Source: Brevibacillus panacihumi (GTDB lineage: Bacteria > Bacillota > Bacilli > Brevibacillales > Brevibacillaceae). Taken from it: DNA of 64,000 nucleotides. A program made the translations under genes and the position numbers. The notes under the pieces were generated by a model that worked only from the letters and a program-made list of their open reading frames with translations, ran no database searches and had not been told where the DNA came from. The stretch spans positions 1 to 64,000 of the forward strand of contig NZ_RHHT01000074.1 of the NCBI RefSeq assembly GCF_003710985.1, given 5' to 3'. This document shows, in pieces, positions 8,879 to 17,059 of this stretch (positions are counted from its first letter, which is position 1; each line of letters starts with the position of its first letter).

Positions 8879-9142
8879 ATGAAGTGGGTTCTGAAATCAA
8901 AACATAAGAATGAGGAAGAAAGAACGATTGCGTTGGAGCTACAAGATGAAGATGGCACTTTTGATGCGAATGTGAGATGGGACGGGTGTATGGAAATACA
9001 CATACGATCAAAAACCGAAGAAGATAACGTATTGATCGATACCATACATACTTGTGATTTAGAGGGACTCATAACCAAATTGCAGGGATTGCAACAAGCT
9101 TGTTTCGATCATTTTGAGGAGTGGGCAAAGAATAAAAGCTGA
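8879..9142 (+). CDS. Small protein of unknown function
   Basis: An 87-residue acidic, soluble protein starting MKWVLKSKHKNEEER. The ATG at 8879 is well placed behind AAGGTGG (8864-8870); an in-frame GTG at 8867 lies inside that ribosome site and is not the start. No signal peptide or membrane segment is visible and I recognise no domain. The pattern of a charged N-terminal beta-rich part and a C-terminal helix ending in a lysine-rich tail is compatible with a small stand-alone fold. It is flanked by terminators on both sides, so it is monocistronic. Confidence 0.65.
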   Translation: MKWVLKSKHKNEEERTIALELQDEDGTFDANVRWDGCMEIHIRSKTEEDNVLIDTIHTCDLEGLITKLQGLQQACFDHFEEWAKNKS

Positions 9143-9159
9143 CAGTAAAGACCAAAAAA

Positions 9160-9197
9160 AACCAAGTCCTGAATCTCAGGAACTTGGTTTTACCTTT
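9160..9197 (+). terminator. Rho-independent terminator
   Basis: A long stem, AACCAAGT-CCTGA with TCAGG-AACTTGGTT (one mismatch), is followed by T-rich sequence 18 nt after the small gene's stop. Confidence 0.75.
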
Positions 9198-9298
9198 TTA
9201 CGCTATTATGTAAGGCGCTTTTGTATGTTGTTTTTTGGACCCGCGATAAGCCAGCTCTCTATACTTATGAGTATTCTCAAAAGGAAAGAGGGCGTATC

Positions 9299-10704
9299 AT
9301 GATCGTAAATCAGACGGAAAGGGAAGAGGAGCGTATTTGGCGAATCTGATGTCCAGGCTGCGAGAAGCGCTTCGCAAGATAGACACTACGCTCGATTCAG
9401 CACATCATGAAATTATCGATGCCAAAACATATCTCTGGGAGAACAGGTCTGAGCTTGACCCGGCTGAGACAGCAGCAAACAAAGTGGACATCATGCTCAG
9501 GATTGATCAAGGGGAGAAGGCGGTCGAGAAAAGAAGAAAACTTCAAAAGCTAGTGGAATCCCCGTACTTTGGAAGAGTGGATTTGGTCGCTGATAGACAA
9601 AGTAGACGCGATAGTCATTATATAGGGGTACATGCTTTTTGCGAGGATGACAGCCAAAAGAATCTTATCTATGATTGGCGTTCCCCTGTAGCGAGCATCT
9701 TTGATCTTATACTGCCTCTTCAAACAGATTTCTCCTTCAATCCGCCCTGCAGGTGAGGAATAGGAAGCTTTGCCTACCTCAAAATCATATGATTGAAAGC
9801 TCGATGAACATCAATGACGAGGTCCTCCAAAAAGAGCTCAGTCAGACATCGAACGAGAAGATGAAAAATATCGTCGCTACCATTCAAAAGGAACAAAACG
9901 CCATTATTCGAAATGAGCATTCTCATGAGCTGATCATTCAAGGGGTTGCGGGATCGGGTAAAACCTCTGTCGCGCTTCACCGGGTAGCCTTTTTATTGTA
10001 CAGAAATAAAGGTACATTAACTTACCAGAATATATGGATCATCTCCCCGAATAAAGTGTTTTCCGACTATATTTCCAACATCTTGCCTGAGCTGGGCGAA
10101 GAAAAGATTATGGAGATTGGTATCGAAGAAATTGCGGCCAAGGAACTGAAAGGTGTAAGCAAATTTCTGTCCTTTAGCCAGCAGGTGTCAGAGCTGGCAG
10201 CTTCAGACGACCCATCGCTAATCGAGTGTATCCAATGGAAATCGGGTATAGAGATGGTAGAACGATTGGACCGATTTTTGGCTGATTTGAGCGAATCTTA
10301 CTTTGTCCCGGTAGATCTAACATTCGATGGCGTGCATATCGCAAAAGAGGAGATCTTGCAGGCTTATCAAAAAGCGGTGAATCTGCCCATCAGGAAAAGA
10401 CTCGAGAAAGCAGCGTCGGTTCTGGCGGTAAACACAAGGGATGAACATGGAGACAGATTGACGGCAGCCACAGCAAAAAAAGTGAAACGGCTATCAAAAA
10501 GATGTTTTGCTGGTGATCTACAAGGATTTCTATGAAACGATGGGAAGACCTGAATTGTTCCAGTATAAAAAAACAAAGCCGCTGGAGTTTTCCGATGTTT
10601 TTCCTCTGGTTTATCTAAAAATTCATGTGGACGGAACAACGGGTTTTGATGAAGTGAAGCATGTATTGGTGGACGAAATGCAGGACTATACACCCGTACA
10701 ATAT
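9299..10704 (+). pseudogene. helD: helD-like RNA polymerase-associated ATPase, 5' part, frameshifted
   Basis: N-terminal and first motor portion of a HelD-type UvrD-like ATPase, a family that removes stalled RNA polymerase from DNA. ATG 9299 (MIVNQTEREEER) follows a purine-rich ribosome site. Loss of one T near 9332 shifts the frame, which resumes as ANLMSRLREALRK. The family hallmark IYDWRSPVASIF is at about 9670-9710. A second lesion near 9745 replaces a conserved stretch before IESSMNINDEVLQ. Walker A (GVAGSGKTSVALHR) lies near 9945. Near 10482-10497 a net loss of two bases shifts the frame before VIYKDFYETMGRP. The segment ends at DEMQDYTPVQY (10704), where foreign sequence begins. Several independent lesions make this a pseudogene unless the small ones are sequencing errors. 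Confidence 0.85.
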
Positions 10705-10757
10705 AACCCTCCGATCCTGACTATTAAAAGTAAAGAAACAGAATTATTTCAGAAAAT

Positions 10758-10805
10758 AAAAAAATTCGTCCCGTAAATTCTGTACAGGACGAACCTTTAT
10801 TTTAT
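10758..10805. terminator. Bidirectional terminator at the cassette end
   Basis: Stem TTCGTCC (10765-10771) with GGACGAA (10787-10793). On the minus strand it is followed by seven T residues and serves the anti-sigma gene. On the plus strand it is followed by a T-rich run. Confidence 0.8.
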
Positions 10806-10874
10806 TTTGAATCTCACTTTAGTTCGTGGAACATTTCTCTCTGAAACAAGATTTTTCAGGGAGTGACACCAGAA

Positions 10875-11933
10875 TTATTTTAAAATGATTTTTTCGTATT
10901 CACCCGACGGACTTTCCAGATTTTGTACTTCACCGCTTTTCTCTGGTGTATAGGAGAGCTTAAACTCAGGGATTAAATATTCAGCATTTTTCAAGTCATC
11001 GATGGTACCGGTTGAAAAGTCTGGATTAAAACTCAATATTGCATCAAACCTTTCGCTTGTTTCACTTGGTCTTTTGCTTGTTAAATTAAAAAGGTATGTC
11101 ATCCCTTCCTGATCGATTAAGAGAATATCATACACTAAATTTGCGTTGAAAGCGTATGATTCAAATCGTGCTGTCACTGGGTTAATGATAAATTCTTCAA
11201 GGGTAATCTCAAAATCACCAATACTAAATGTTTGGTTTAACGCAACTTGATTTGTGTTCTGCGCAAGTAATGATTTAGATGCTGTAAATTCGTATACTGC
11301 ATTCATCTTATTTCTTAACTCTGTACCTTCTTTAAAATAAGATAGCTCAGTGAAGGCAAGTCTAATATTCAAATTTCCTTCAGGAATGGCATCTTCTAAT
11401 CGTTCAGTCATAACCAGAGAGTAAACATTATTTACTTCATCAATCAAACCAAGTTGTCCTGAACCACCGCCTGTGTATGTTTTTCCGTTAATTTTAAGTG
11501 GCTTTGAGTATAAACCGTTCACTTTAATATCATCATGTGCATCAATTAACACATTGTACGTCACGAATTGGTCATCTATGACGATGTCAGTGAGCTTAAG
11601 ATCCGCATTTTCAAACCTGATTACTTGATTTACTTCTGTCGCATATTCTGTTGCATTTGGAGAAATGATGTTGGATAAATTATAGCTGAAATCATCTAAA
11701 AATGTTGAAACCCTTGCTTGAATATCATCATTCAGTGCAGCAGATGTCATGAATAATAAGATTGCCGCGGCTGTGACAAATAAAGATTTACGGGCTTTTT
11801 TCGGCTTTTTCTTCATCCTATTATTTGATTTAAACTGCTGAAAATAAGCGTTCACTTCATCATTACTAAGTGCCTCGCCTTCATAATCTTCTTCAATATT
11901 AATACGGTTTAGGTGCTTATATATTTTGTTCAT
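10875..11933 (-). CDS. DUF4179-type anti-sigma protein (membrane)
   Basis: A 352-residue single-pass membrane protein: a short cytoplasmic N-terminus (about 1-48) able to hold a sigma factor, one TM helix (about 50-68, LFVTAAAILLFMTSAAL), and a long extracytoplasmic beta-rich domain as in DUF4179 anti-sigma-like proteins. The start is fixed by a perfect AAGGAGGT ribosome site. It overlaps the sigma gene by 17 nt, so the two are translationally coupled. By family precedent it sequesters the sigma factor until an envelope signal arrives; the signal is unknown. It lies within the AT-rich cassette that interrupts helD. Confidence 0.8.
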   Translation of the reverse strand: MNKIYKHLNRINIEEDYEGEALSNDEVNAYFQQFKSNNRMKKKPKKARKSLFVTAAAILLFMTSAALNDDIQARVSTFLDDFSYNLSNIISPNATEYATEVNQVIRFENADLKLTDIVIDDQFVTYNVLIDAHDDIKVNGLYSKPLKINGKTYTGGGSGQLGLIDEVNNVYSLVMTERLEDAIPEGNLNIRLAFTELSYFKEGTELRNKMNAVYEFTASKSLLAQNTNQVALNQTFSIGDFEITLEEFIINPVTARFESYAFNANLVYDILLIDQEGMTYLFNLTSKRPSETSERFDAILSFNPDFSTGTIDDLKNAEYLIPEFKLSYTPEKSGEVQNLESPSGEYEKIILK

Positions 11934-12456
11934 TTTTATACCTCCTTAACCTTTTCTTTGCTTTTGAAATTCGGTTATATACATTGTTTCTATTCGTCTG
12001 CATGATTTGAGCCGCCTCTTCGGCTGAATAGCCTTCCACATAAATAAGCGTCAGCAATTGCTGGTCCTTTTCATTTAAGTTTTTAATCAAATCCGCCCAC
12101 TCACTTTGCCATAATGTTTCATGCTTATCTTCATAAACAACTTGATGCGCTTCATCAAATGTTGTGTTATCTCGTTCTTTTGCATGTTTGCGTAATAAAT
12201 CAATGGCTTTAAAGCGAGTGACAGTTAACATCCAGTTTTTGAAAGAGGATTGTGCATGATCAAAGTCTTCAATATTATGCCAAACCGCTAACAAAGCATC
12301 ATTCATGCACTCGTCAACATGACTATCTAAATCATATAAATGCCTACGTGCAACGCTTTTCATTATGCCTCCATATGTTTGAAGCAAGAGCTTTATACCA
12401 GCTTCATCTTTTTTCTTGATCAACTTAATCATCCGTTTATCATTAAGTTCCAACAT
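11917..12456 (-). CDS. ECF-type RNA polymerase sigma factor
   Basis: A 179-residue ECF sigma factor. Region 2 covers about residues 20-90 (DECMNDALLAVWHNIEDF, then WMLTVTRFKAIDLLRK); region 4 HTH covers about 120-170 (LIYVEGYSAEEAAQIMQTNRNNVYNRISKAKKRLR). A strong AAAGGAGGG ribosome site precedes ATG 12456. It is the first gene of a two-gene unit with the downstream membrane anti-sigma protein. It lies in the inserted cassette and transcribes against helD. Autoregulation is usual for such pairs, but I cannot define its promoter in the 100 or so bases upstream. Confidence 0.9.
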   Translation of the reverse strand: MLELNDKRMIKLIKKKDEAGIKLLLQTYGGIMKSVARRHLYDLDSHVDECMNDALLAVWHNIEDFDHAQSSFKNWMLTVTRFKAIDLLRKHAKERDNTTFDEAHQVVYEDKHETLWQSEWADLIKNLNEKDQQLLTLIYVEGYSAEEAAQIMQTNRNNVYNRISKAKKRLRRYKNEQNI

Positions 12457-12663
12457 ATACCCTCCTTTCTAAGTGGGTTCACCTATATATTCGTAAAAAA
12501 TGTTGGAAATCTATCATACTTAATGAATTATTGTTTCTCACAGCTGACTGTTAAGTAACTTTCTAAGTAAAGGATACACTTTGAGGCATTGAATAGGGAA
12601 TTCGAAGCAAGTAACTGGGGATCAATACAGGTAAATCTTAGGCTAAAAGCAATCCACGGCCCC

Positions 12664-13305
12664 GCTGTTTTGTCCCGTTTATTCAAATGCAAGAAGACCA
12701 TTCTCGGGGACAACAATCAATCCGTGAATCCTTACTCATCCTCTTGGATCAGAGAGATAAAAAAGGTTTTTCCAGAAGCGGATACCGTTGAATTGTTAAA
12801 GAGCTACCGTTCGACCATTGAAATTATCGAGTTTGCTCAGAAAATAAACCGGAACAGTCGAATCATCCCGATTGAACGTCATGGCCCGTGCCCTAAGATC
12901 AAAAAAGCGAATAAGAGAAGCGATGAGATCGCACAGATCAAGAAAATCATCGCGAGGTTCAAGGGATCGGAGAATCGTACGTTAGGCATCGTCTGCAAAA
13001 CGCAACCCCAGGCGGAAACACTGTATCAAGAGATCGTGACTAGCAGCAAAGCAGTCCATTTATTAGATTTCAGCAGTGCCCAGTTCCATGAGGGGATAAT
13101 TGTCACTTCGCCCCATTTGGCAAAAGGCCTAGAATTTGATCAAGTCATCGTGCCCTTCGTCGACGCGGAGAACTATAAAACAGACATGGACCGAAGCTTG
13201 CTGTATATCGCCTGCACCAGGGCAATGCATAGACTCACCCTTACATATTCAGGTGAAGCGTCTCCGTTTTTGTTACAAGTAGAGGAATCGCATCCGAACA
13301 AATAG
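12664..13305 (+). pseudogene. helD: helD-like ATPase, 3' part
   Basis: C-terminal motor half of the interrupted HelD-type protein. It begins AVLSRLFKCKKTILGDNNQS (motif III), continues with a motif IV-like region, then GIIVTSPHLAKGLEFDQVIV (motif V) and LLYIACTRAMHRLTL (motif VI). The frame is intact to the stop at 13303-13305. A TTG-led open frame from 12589 adds 25 cassette-derived codons with no ribosome site, so expression as an independent protein is unlikely. Together with 9299-10704 it gives a near-complete HelD length. Confidence 0.85.
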
Positions 13306-13446
13306 ATGGAAAAATCAGAATAATGTTAACCGGAATACATCCAGACAGAGGTATTTTTGATAGATTGATTCCATCAGATCGACAAGCTGGTGCTGCTGAA
13401 GTGAACGATTCGGAAGCGCCGGATAAAAGATGGGGAGGCGTTGTTC

Positions 13447-14076
13447 ATGGGTATGCGGATAAAACAAATTGATCCGAAAAAGACGGCAATTCTTGTCATT
13501 GATATGCAAAACGACTTTATTGCACAAGGTGCGCCGCTTGAGACACCGATGGGACGCCGCATCCTGCCGACCTTGCAGCGCCTACTGGCCTTTGCCCGGG
13601 AAAAAGGGATGTCGGTGATCTATACGGCGCATGTTCACCGCGAGGATGGTTCGGATCTTGGCCGGTTTGGCGATATTTATCCCTCGATTGCTGAAGGGGC
13701 CGCTCTCATAGATGAAACACCTGGTACAGACATGTACCCGGATGTGGCTCCTCTGCCGCATGAGCCGGTCATAAAAAAGCACCGCTACAGCGCGTTCTTC
13801 GGTACAGATCTGGACATCATTCTGAGAAGCAAAGGGATTGAGACGGTAGTCATAACAGGAGTAACCACGGAAAACTGCTGCCATGCCGCCGCCCGCGATG
13901 CGATGTACCTGGGGTATCGGGTCGCGTTTCTCTCTGATGCGACCGGAACGTATGACTATCCGGATACAGGGTTTGGTCCAGTCCCAGCAGAAGAAGTACA
14001 CCGGGTCACGCTTGCGCTGCTGAATGTATCAACGGCTCACGTTATGACTACGGAGGATTTTATGAAGCTTGTTTAG
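13447..14076 (+). CDS. Isochorismatase-family cysteine hydrolase
   Basis: A 209-residue amidohydrolase of the isochorismatase/nicotinamidase fold. The catalytic triad is readable: Asp19 in VIDMQNDF, Lys111 in KKHRYSAFFGTDLD, and Cys144 in TGVTTENCC. The preceding cis-peptide turn (GVTT) is conserved. Members hydrolyse amides or isochorismate; the exact substrate is unknown. GGGGAGG (13432-13438) sets ATG 13447 as start rather than the TTG two codons upstream. It is downstream of broken helD and convergent with the TRAP catabolic operon, so it is probably not co-regulated with that operon. Confidence 0.85.
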   Translation: MGMRIKQIDPKKTAILVIDMQNDFIAQGAPLETPMGRRILPTLQRLLAFAREKGMSVIYTAHVHREDGSDLGRFGDIYPSIAEGAALIDETPGTDMYPDVAPLPHEPVIKKHRYSAFFGTDLDIILRSKGIETVVITGVTTENCCHAAARDAMYLGYRVAFLSDATGTYDYPDTGFGPVPAEEVHRVTLALLNVSTAHVMTTEDFMKLV

Positions 14077-14148
14077 TCGCTTCACTCCCCACGTATTGCT
14101 TCATTACAAGCTATAAAAAGAGTGGGAGAATACAACAAAATAGAATGC

Positions 14149-14182
14149 GACTAAGGGGAAGGGGAAATCCTTCCCCTTAGTC
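14149..14182. terminator. Perfect 14-bp hairpin downstream of the hydrolase
   Basis: Arms GACTAAGGGGAAGG and CCTTCCCCTTAGTC enclose a 6-nt loop. No T-run follows on the plus strand; the minus side is moderately T-rich. It probably marks transcript ends of both converging units. Confidence 0.55.
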
Positions 14183-14210
14183 ATTGGTGCTAACGAGGCA
14201 GAGAGTGGGC

Positions 14211-14240
14211 GGAAATTTTCCTCTCGACCGGAAAATTTCC
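14211..14240. terminator. Second hairpin between convergent units
   Basis: Arms GGAAATTTTC (14211-14220) and GAAAATTTCC (14231-14240) are a perfect 10-bp stem with a 10-nt loop, next to the end of the minus-strand operon. Confidence 0.45.
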
Positions 14241-14258
14241 CCTATTTATCAACTTATT

Positions 14259-14271
14259 ATGGTCTGACCAT
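14259..14271. promoter_or_regulatory. Orphan GntR-type operator copy
   Basis: ATGGTCTGACCAT is the same dyad found at 20053, 20110, 20979 and 21046 near the two GntR genes. This copy lies downstream of the last operon gene, so its purpose (loop formation, antisense promoter, or a relic) is unclear. Confidence 0.55.
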
Positions 14272-14308
14272 TATCGCAGAGGGAGTTCTCCTCCTGACAG
14301 TCACTGCC

Positions 14309-15148
14309 TTACCTATACTTCTCGATTCCCAAGAATGTTTCGTACTCATGGATTTTTAACATACTTTCCTGGAAGCTTTCTGTCGACCCTGTTTCCTTTA
14401 GCGTCCTCATCAAATCCATCATTGTTTTTGCATAGTAAAACGTAGAGGACAGGGGATAAGCCAACAATTTAAATCCTAGATCCTGAAATTGCTGAATGGT
14501 CAGATTGGGGATTTTCGTGTGCTCCACATAGTTGAACATCAATGGCGCATCGATTTTCCGGGCGACTTCTTTCATCTCATCCACCGATTCCAGCATCTCA
14601 ATGAGTATGAGGTCTGCTCCGGCAGCAGCATAAGCTTTTCCCCGTTCAATGGCTTCCGCCAATCCTTTTGTTCCTCTGGCATCGCTTCGCCCGATGATCA
14701 GGAAGTTTTCATCCTTGCGTGCCCGAACCGCTGCTTGAATCTTATCGACATGCTCCTCAATGGAGATGAGCTCGATCCCGCTCATGGCGCCGCATTTTTT
14801 CGGAGTTACCTGGTCTTCCAGGTGAATCGCCGAAACGCCGCTGGCCTCATACTCCTCAACCGTACGAGTGACATTATTGCGGTTCCCATATCCCGTATCA
14901 GCATCGGAAATCACCGGGATATCCACGGCAGAAACTATTCCTCTCGCCCTGGAAACCATCTCCGTCATGGTGAGGAAACCCAAATCCGGTTTTCCGATCG
15001 CACTGGCGGAAGTCCCGTTCCCTGTCATATAAACCGCATCAAACCCGGCACTTTCAATCACTTTGGCTCCCAATGCATCATGGCAGCCCGGTGCGACGAC
15101 GATTCCCTCTCTTTGAAGCAATTGCTTTAAAGGTACTCTTTTGCCCAT
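14309..15148 (-). CDS. Isocitrate lyase/PEP mutase superfamily enzyme
   Basis: A 279-residue enzyme with the metal-binding DADTGYG (82-88), EDQ (111-113) and the loop KKCG (117-120) carrying the catalytic cysteine of C-C lyases. The superfamily includes methylisocitrate lyase, 2,3-dimethylmalate lyase, oxaloacetate decarboxylase and carboxyvinyl-carboxyphosphonate mutase. KKCG favours a lyase over a mutase; the residue after it is Ala rather than the His of isocitrate lyases. It is the last gene of an operon with a TRAP transporter and two dehydrogenases, so cleavage of an imported and oxidised hydroxydiacid to pyruvate or glyoxylate plus another acid is the simplest role. The exact substrate is not determined. 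Confidence 0.85.
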   Translation of the reverse strand: MGKRVPLKQLLQREGIVVAPGCHDALGAKVIESAGFDAVYMTGNGTSASAIGKPDLGFLTMTEMVSRARGIVSAVDIPVISDADTGYGNRNNVTRTVEEYEASGVSAIHLEDQVTPKKCGAMSGIELISIEEHVDKIQAAVRARKDENFLIIGRSDARGTKGLAEAIERGKAYAAAGADLILIEMLESVDEMKEVARKIDAPLMFNYVEHTKIPNLTIQQFQDLGFKLLAYPLSSTFYYAKTMMDLMRTLKETGSTESFQESMLKIHEYETFLGIEKYR

Positions 15149-15181
15149 TTGTGATCACCCTTTGCTTAGATGTAAGAAACG

Positions 15182-15964
15182 CTAGCTCATGACCAAACCG
15201 CCGCAAATATTAATGGACTGTCCGGTGATATACTCTGCTTCCGAAGAACTCAGATAGGCTACCAGTCCGGAAATTTCGTCCAATTCAGCCAATCTGCCCA
15301 AAGGAATCAGGCCGGTAATATTTTCAATGGCTTTCCCGATCGGCTGGTTGTAGATTCGGGCACGATCACTGTCGATCTGATCCCACATCGCCGTGTGCAC
15401 AACTCCCGGGCAGATTGCGTTAACCGATATTTTCGAAGCTGCAAAGTTTGCTGCGGCCGTTTTGGTAATACTCAGAACCGCTGCTTTGGATGCCCCATAG
15501 ACAGAGAGGTCAGGCTTTGTAGGCTGCTTTCCTGCGATCGAGGCGAAATTGATGATTCTTCCGCCCCCTGTTGCCATCATCTGTCTAGCAGCTTGTTGTA
15601 CGCAGAAGAATAGAGCTTTGGCATTGACGTCCATGACGAAATCCCAATCGCTTCCTGTTATTTCCATAAACTCCTTTGTCAACGCTACTCCTGCTGCGTG
15701 CACGGCAATATCGATTTTTCCAAAATCTTTGGCGATCGTTTCGTATAAGGGGGCAATCGCTTCTGTATGTTTCAAATCTAGCCCATACCCTTTGCTATCC
15801 CTTCCCAGATCCTTGATTTCATTTGCCGTTTGCATGACTTTCTCTTCATTGCGATCGACGACTGCAACATTTGCTCCTTCTTTTGCGAGCCTAAGAGCAA
15901 TCTCCTTGCCGATCCCTTGAGCCGCTCCTGTTACTACCGCAGTTTTACCTGATAGTTTCGTCAT
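15182..15964 (-). CDS. SDR-family oxidoreductase
   Basis: A classical short-chain dehydrogenase of 260 residues: cofactor motif TGAAQGIG near residue 12, NAG-equivalent region HAAGVA near 88, catalytic Ser in NFASIAG and Tyr-x-x-x-Lys in YGASK, and a C-terminal YITGQSINICGG. The acidic VDRNEEK stretch at the end of beta-2 suggests NAD(H). ATG 15964 lies 7 nt after AAAGGTG; the upstream GTG at 15973 overlaps that ribosome site. It is the fifth gene of the TRAP operon and probably oxidises or reduces the imported acid or its product. Confidence 0.9.
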   Translation of the reverse strand: MTKLSGKTAVVTGAAQGIGKEIALRLAKEGANVAVVDRNEEKVMQTANEIKDLGRDSKGYGLDLKHTEAIAPLYETIAKDFGKIDIAVHAAGVALTKEFMEITGSDWDFVMDVNAKALFFCVQQAARQMMATGGGRIINFASIAGKQPTKPDLSVYGASKAAVLSITKTAAANFAASKISVNAICPGVVHTAMWDQIDSDRARIYNQPIGKAIENITGLIPLGRLAELDEISGLVAYLSSSEAEYITGQSINICGGLVMS

Positions 15965-15983
15965 TTTTTTCACCTTTGTCTTA

Positions 15984-17042
15984 TTATTTTGCTGCGCCGA
16001 CTACTTGAAAAAACTCGTTAACGATCTCTTGATCAAGCTCTTGCGTATGCTTTTCGATCACTGGCTTGATAATCTCTATGGCTTTCGCTTTTTCTTCTTC
16101 GCTAAATTCATTTACTTCCATCCCTGCATTTTTCAAGTTCGTAATGGATTGTTGAGCCTGTTCACGGACATTTTTCTTCTCATTTGCTCCAGCTTGAACG
16201 GCCGCATCCTGGATGATTTTTTTCTCTTCATCAGACAGTTGATCCCAGAATTTTTTACTCATTAGAAGAGCGATAGGAGAGTAGATGTGGTTTGTCAGCG
16301 ACAGGTATTTTTGTACTTCGTTGTACTTGTTGTCTTCAATCGCTCCGACAGGATTTTCTTGCCCGTCAATTGCCCCGCTTTCAAGCCCCGAAAAGACCTC
16401 ACTGTATGCCATTGGAGTAGCATTGGCGCCTAGAGCGTTAAAAACATCAATATGAATGTTGTTTTGCTGGGTACGAATTTTAAGCCCTGCAAAATCTTCC
16501 ACTTTCGCAACCGGTCTTTTTTTGTTGGTCAGGTTTCGGAAGCCGTACTCCCAATAAGTAAGACCGATCAAACCGTGGTCCGGCAGTTTGTCCAATAGTT
16601 TTTGTCCAACGGGACTGGAAAGAACTTTATCCGCTTGTTCCGCATTGCTAATGGTAAAAGGCAAATCGAAAATCCCAAAATCTTTTACTGTCCCGACCAA
16701 TGGAGCCGTTGTCGGAGTAGACATTTCCAGAGTGCCGGCTTTCAGGGCGTCGATCATTTGTTTGTCATCACCCAACTGACTGCTGGGGAAGGTTTGCACC
16801 TTGATTTTTCCACCGCTTTTTTCCTCGACGATTTTTTTGAATTCAACCATGGCCTGTCCTACAGGGGAATTCTCTGTAGCTCCGGATCCGATTTTGATCG
16901 TCCGTTGACTGATTCCATCTGCGGCGGGTTGCGCTGATTGCGGTTGTTCTGTAGATGTTGTTGTTCCCCCACACGCTGCCAGACTCAATACCAAACTGCT
17001 TGTCAAAAGAGCACTCATCGTTTTTTTCATGAACTTTTTCAT
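15984..17042 (-). CDS. dctP: TRAP transporter substrate-binding protein (DctP family)
   Basis: A lipid-anchored extracellular solute receptor. The signal peptide ends in a lipobox LSLAACGG, followed by a low-complexity linker. The DctP fold shows its signatures in KIRTQQNNIHIDVFNALGA and YSEVFSGLESGAIDGQENP; the Arg in KIRTQQN is the usual carboxylate-binding residue. So the ligand is an organic acid. ATG 17042 is placed 9 nt after AAGGGGA; an in-frame ATG at 17051 directly abuts it. The receptor gene is separated from dctM by the hydroxyacid dehydrogenase gene. Confidence 0.9.
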   Translation of the reverse strand: MKKFMKKTMSALLTSSLVLSLAACGGTTTSTEQPQSAQPAADGISQRTIKIGSGATENSPVGQAMVEFKKIVEEKSGGKIKVQTFPSSQLGDDKQMIDALKAGTLEMSTPTTAPLVGTVKDFGIFDLPFTISNAEQADKVLSSPVGQKLLDKLPDHGLIGLTYWEYGFRNLTNKKRPVAKVEDFAGLKIRTQQNNIHIDVFNALGANATPMAYSEVFSGLESGAIDGQENPVGAIEDNKYNEVQKYLSLTNHIYSPIALLMSKKFWDQLSDEEKKIIQDAAVQAGANEKKNVREQAQQSITNLKNAGMEVNEFSEEEKAKAIEIIKPVIEKHTQELDQEIVNEFFQVVGAAK

Positions 17043-17059
17043 GGTTACCATCCCCTTAT

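Larger units (their letters stand above)
10705..12663. other. 1.96-kb AT-rich cassette inserted in helD
   Basis: This segment separates DYTPVQY (ending 10704) from AVLSRLFKC (starting 12664), which are contiguous in intact HelD proteins. It is visibly more AT-rich than its flanks and carries a complete minus-strand sigma/anti-sigma gene pair with its own terminator. I see no transposase, integrase, target duplication or terminal inverted repeat. The boundaries are set by where HelD homology stops and may be off by a few bases. The mechanism of insertion is unknown. Confidence 0.7.

Noticed and set aside
10705-12663. Insert in helD as an intein or group II intron
   Set aside because: Both inserted genes run opposite to helD and the frame is full of stops; the ends lack GTGYG/AY intron termini.
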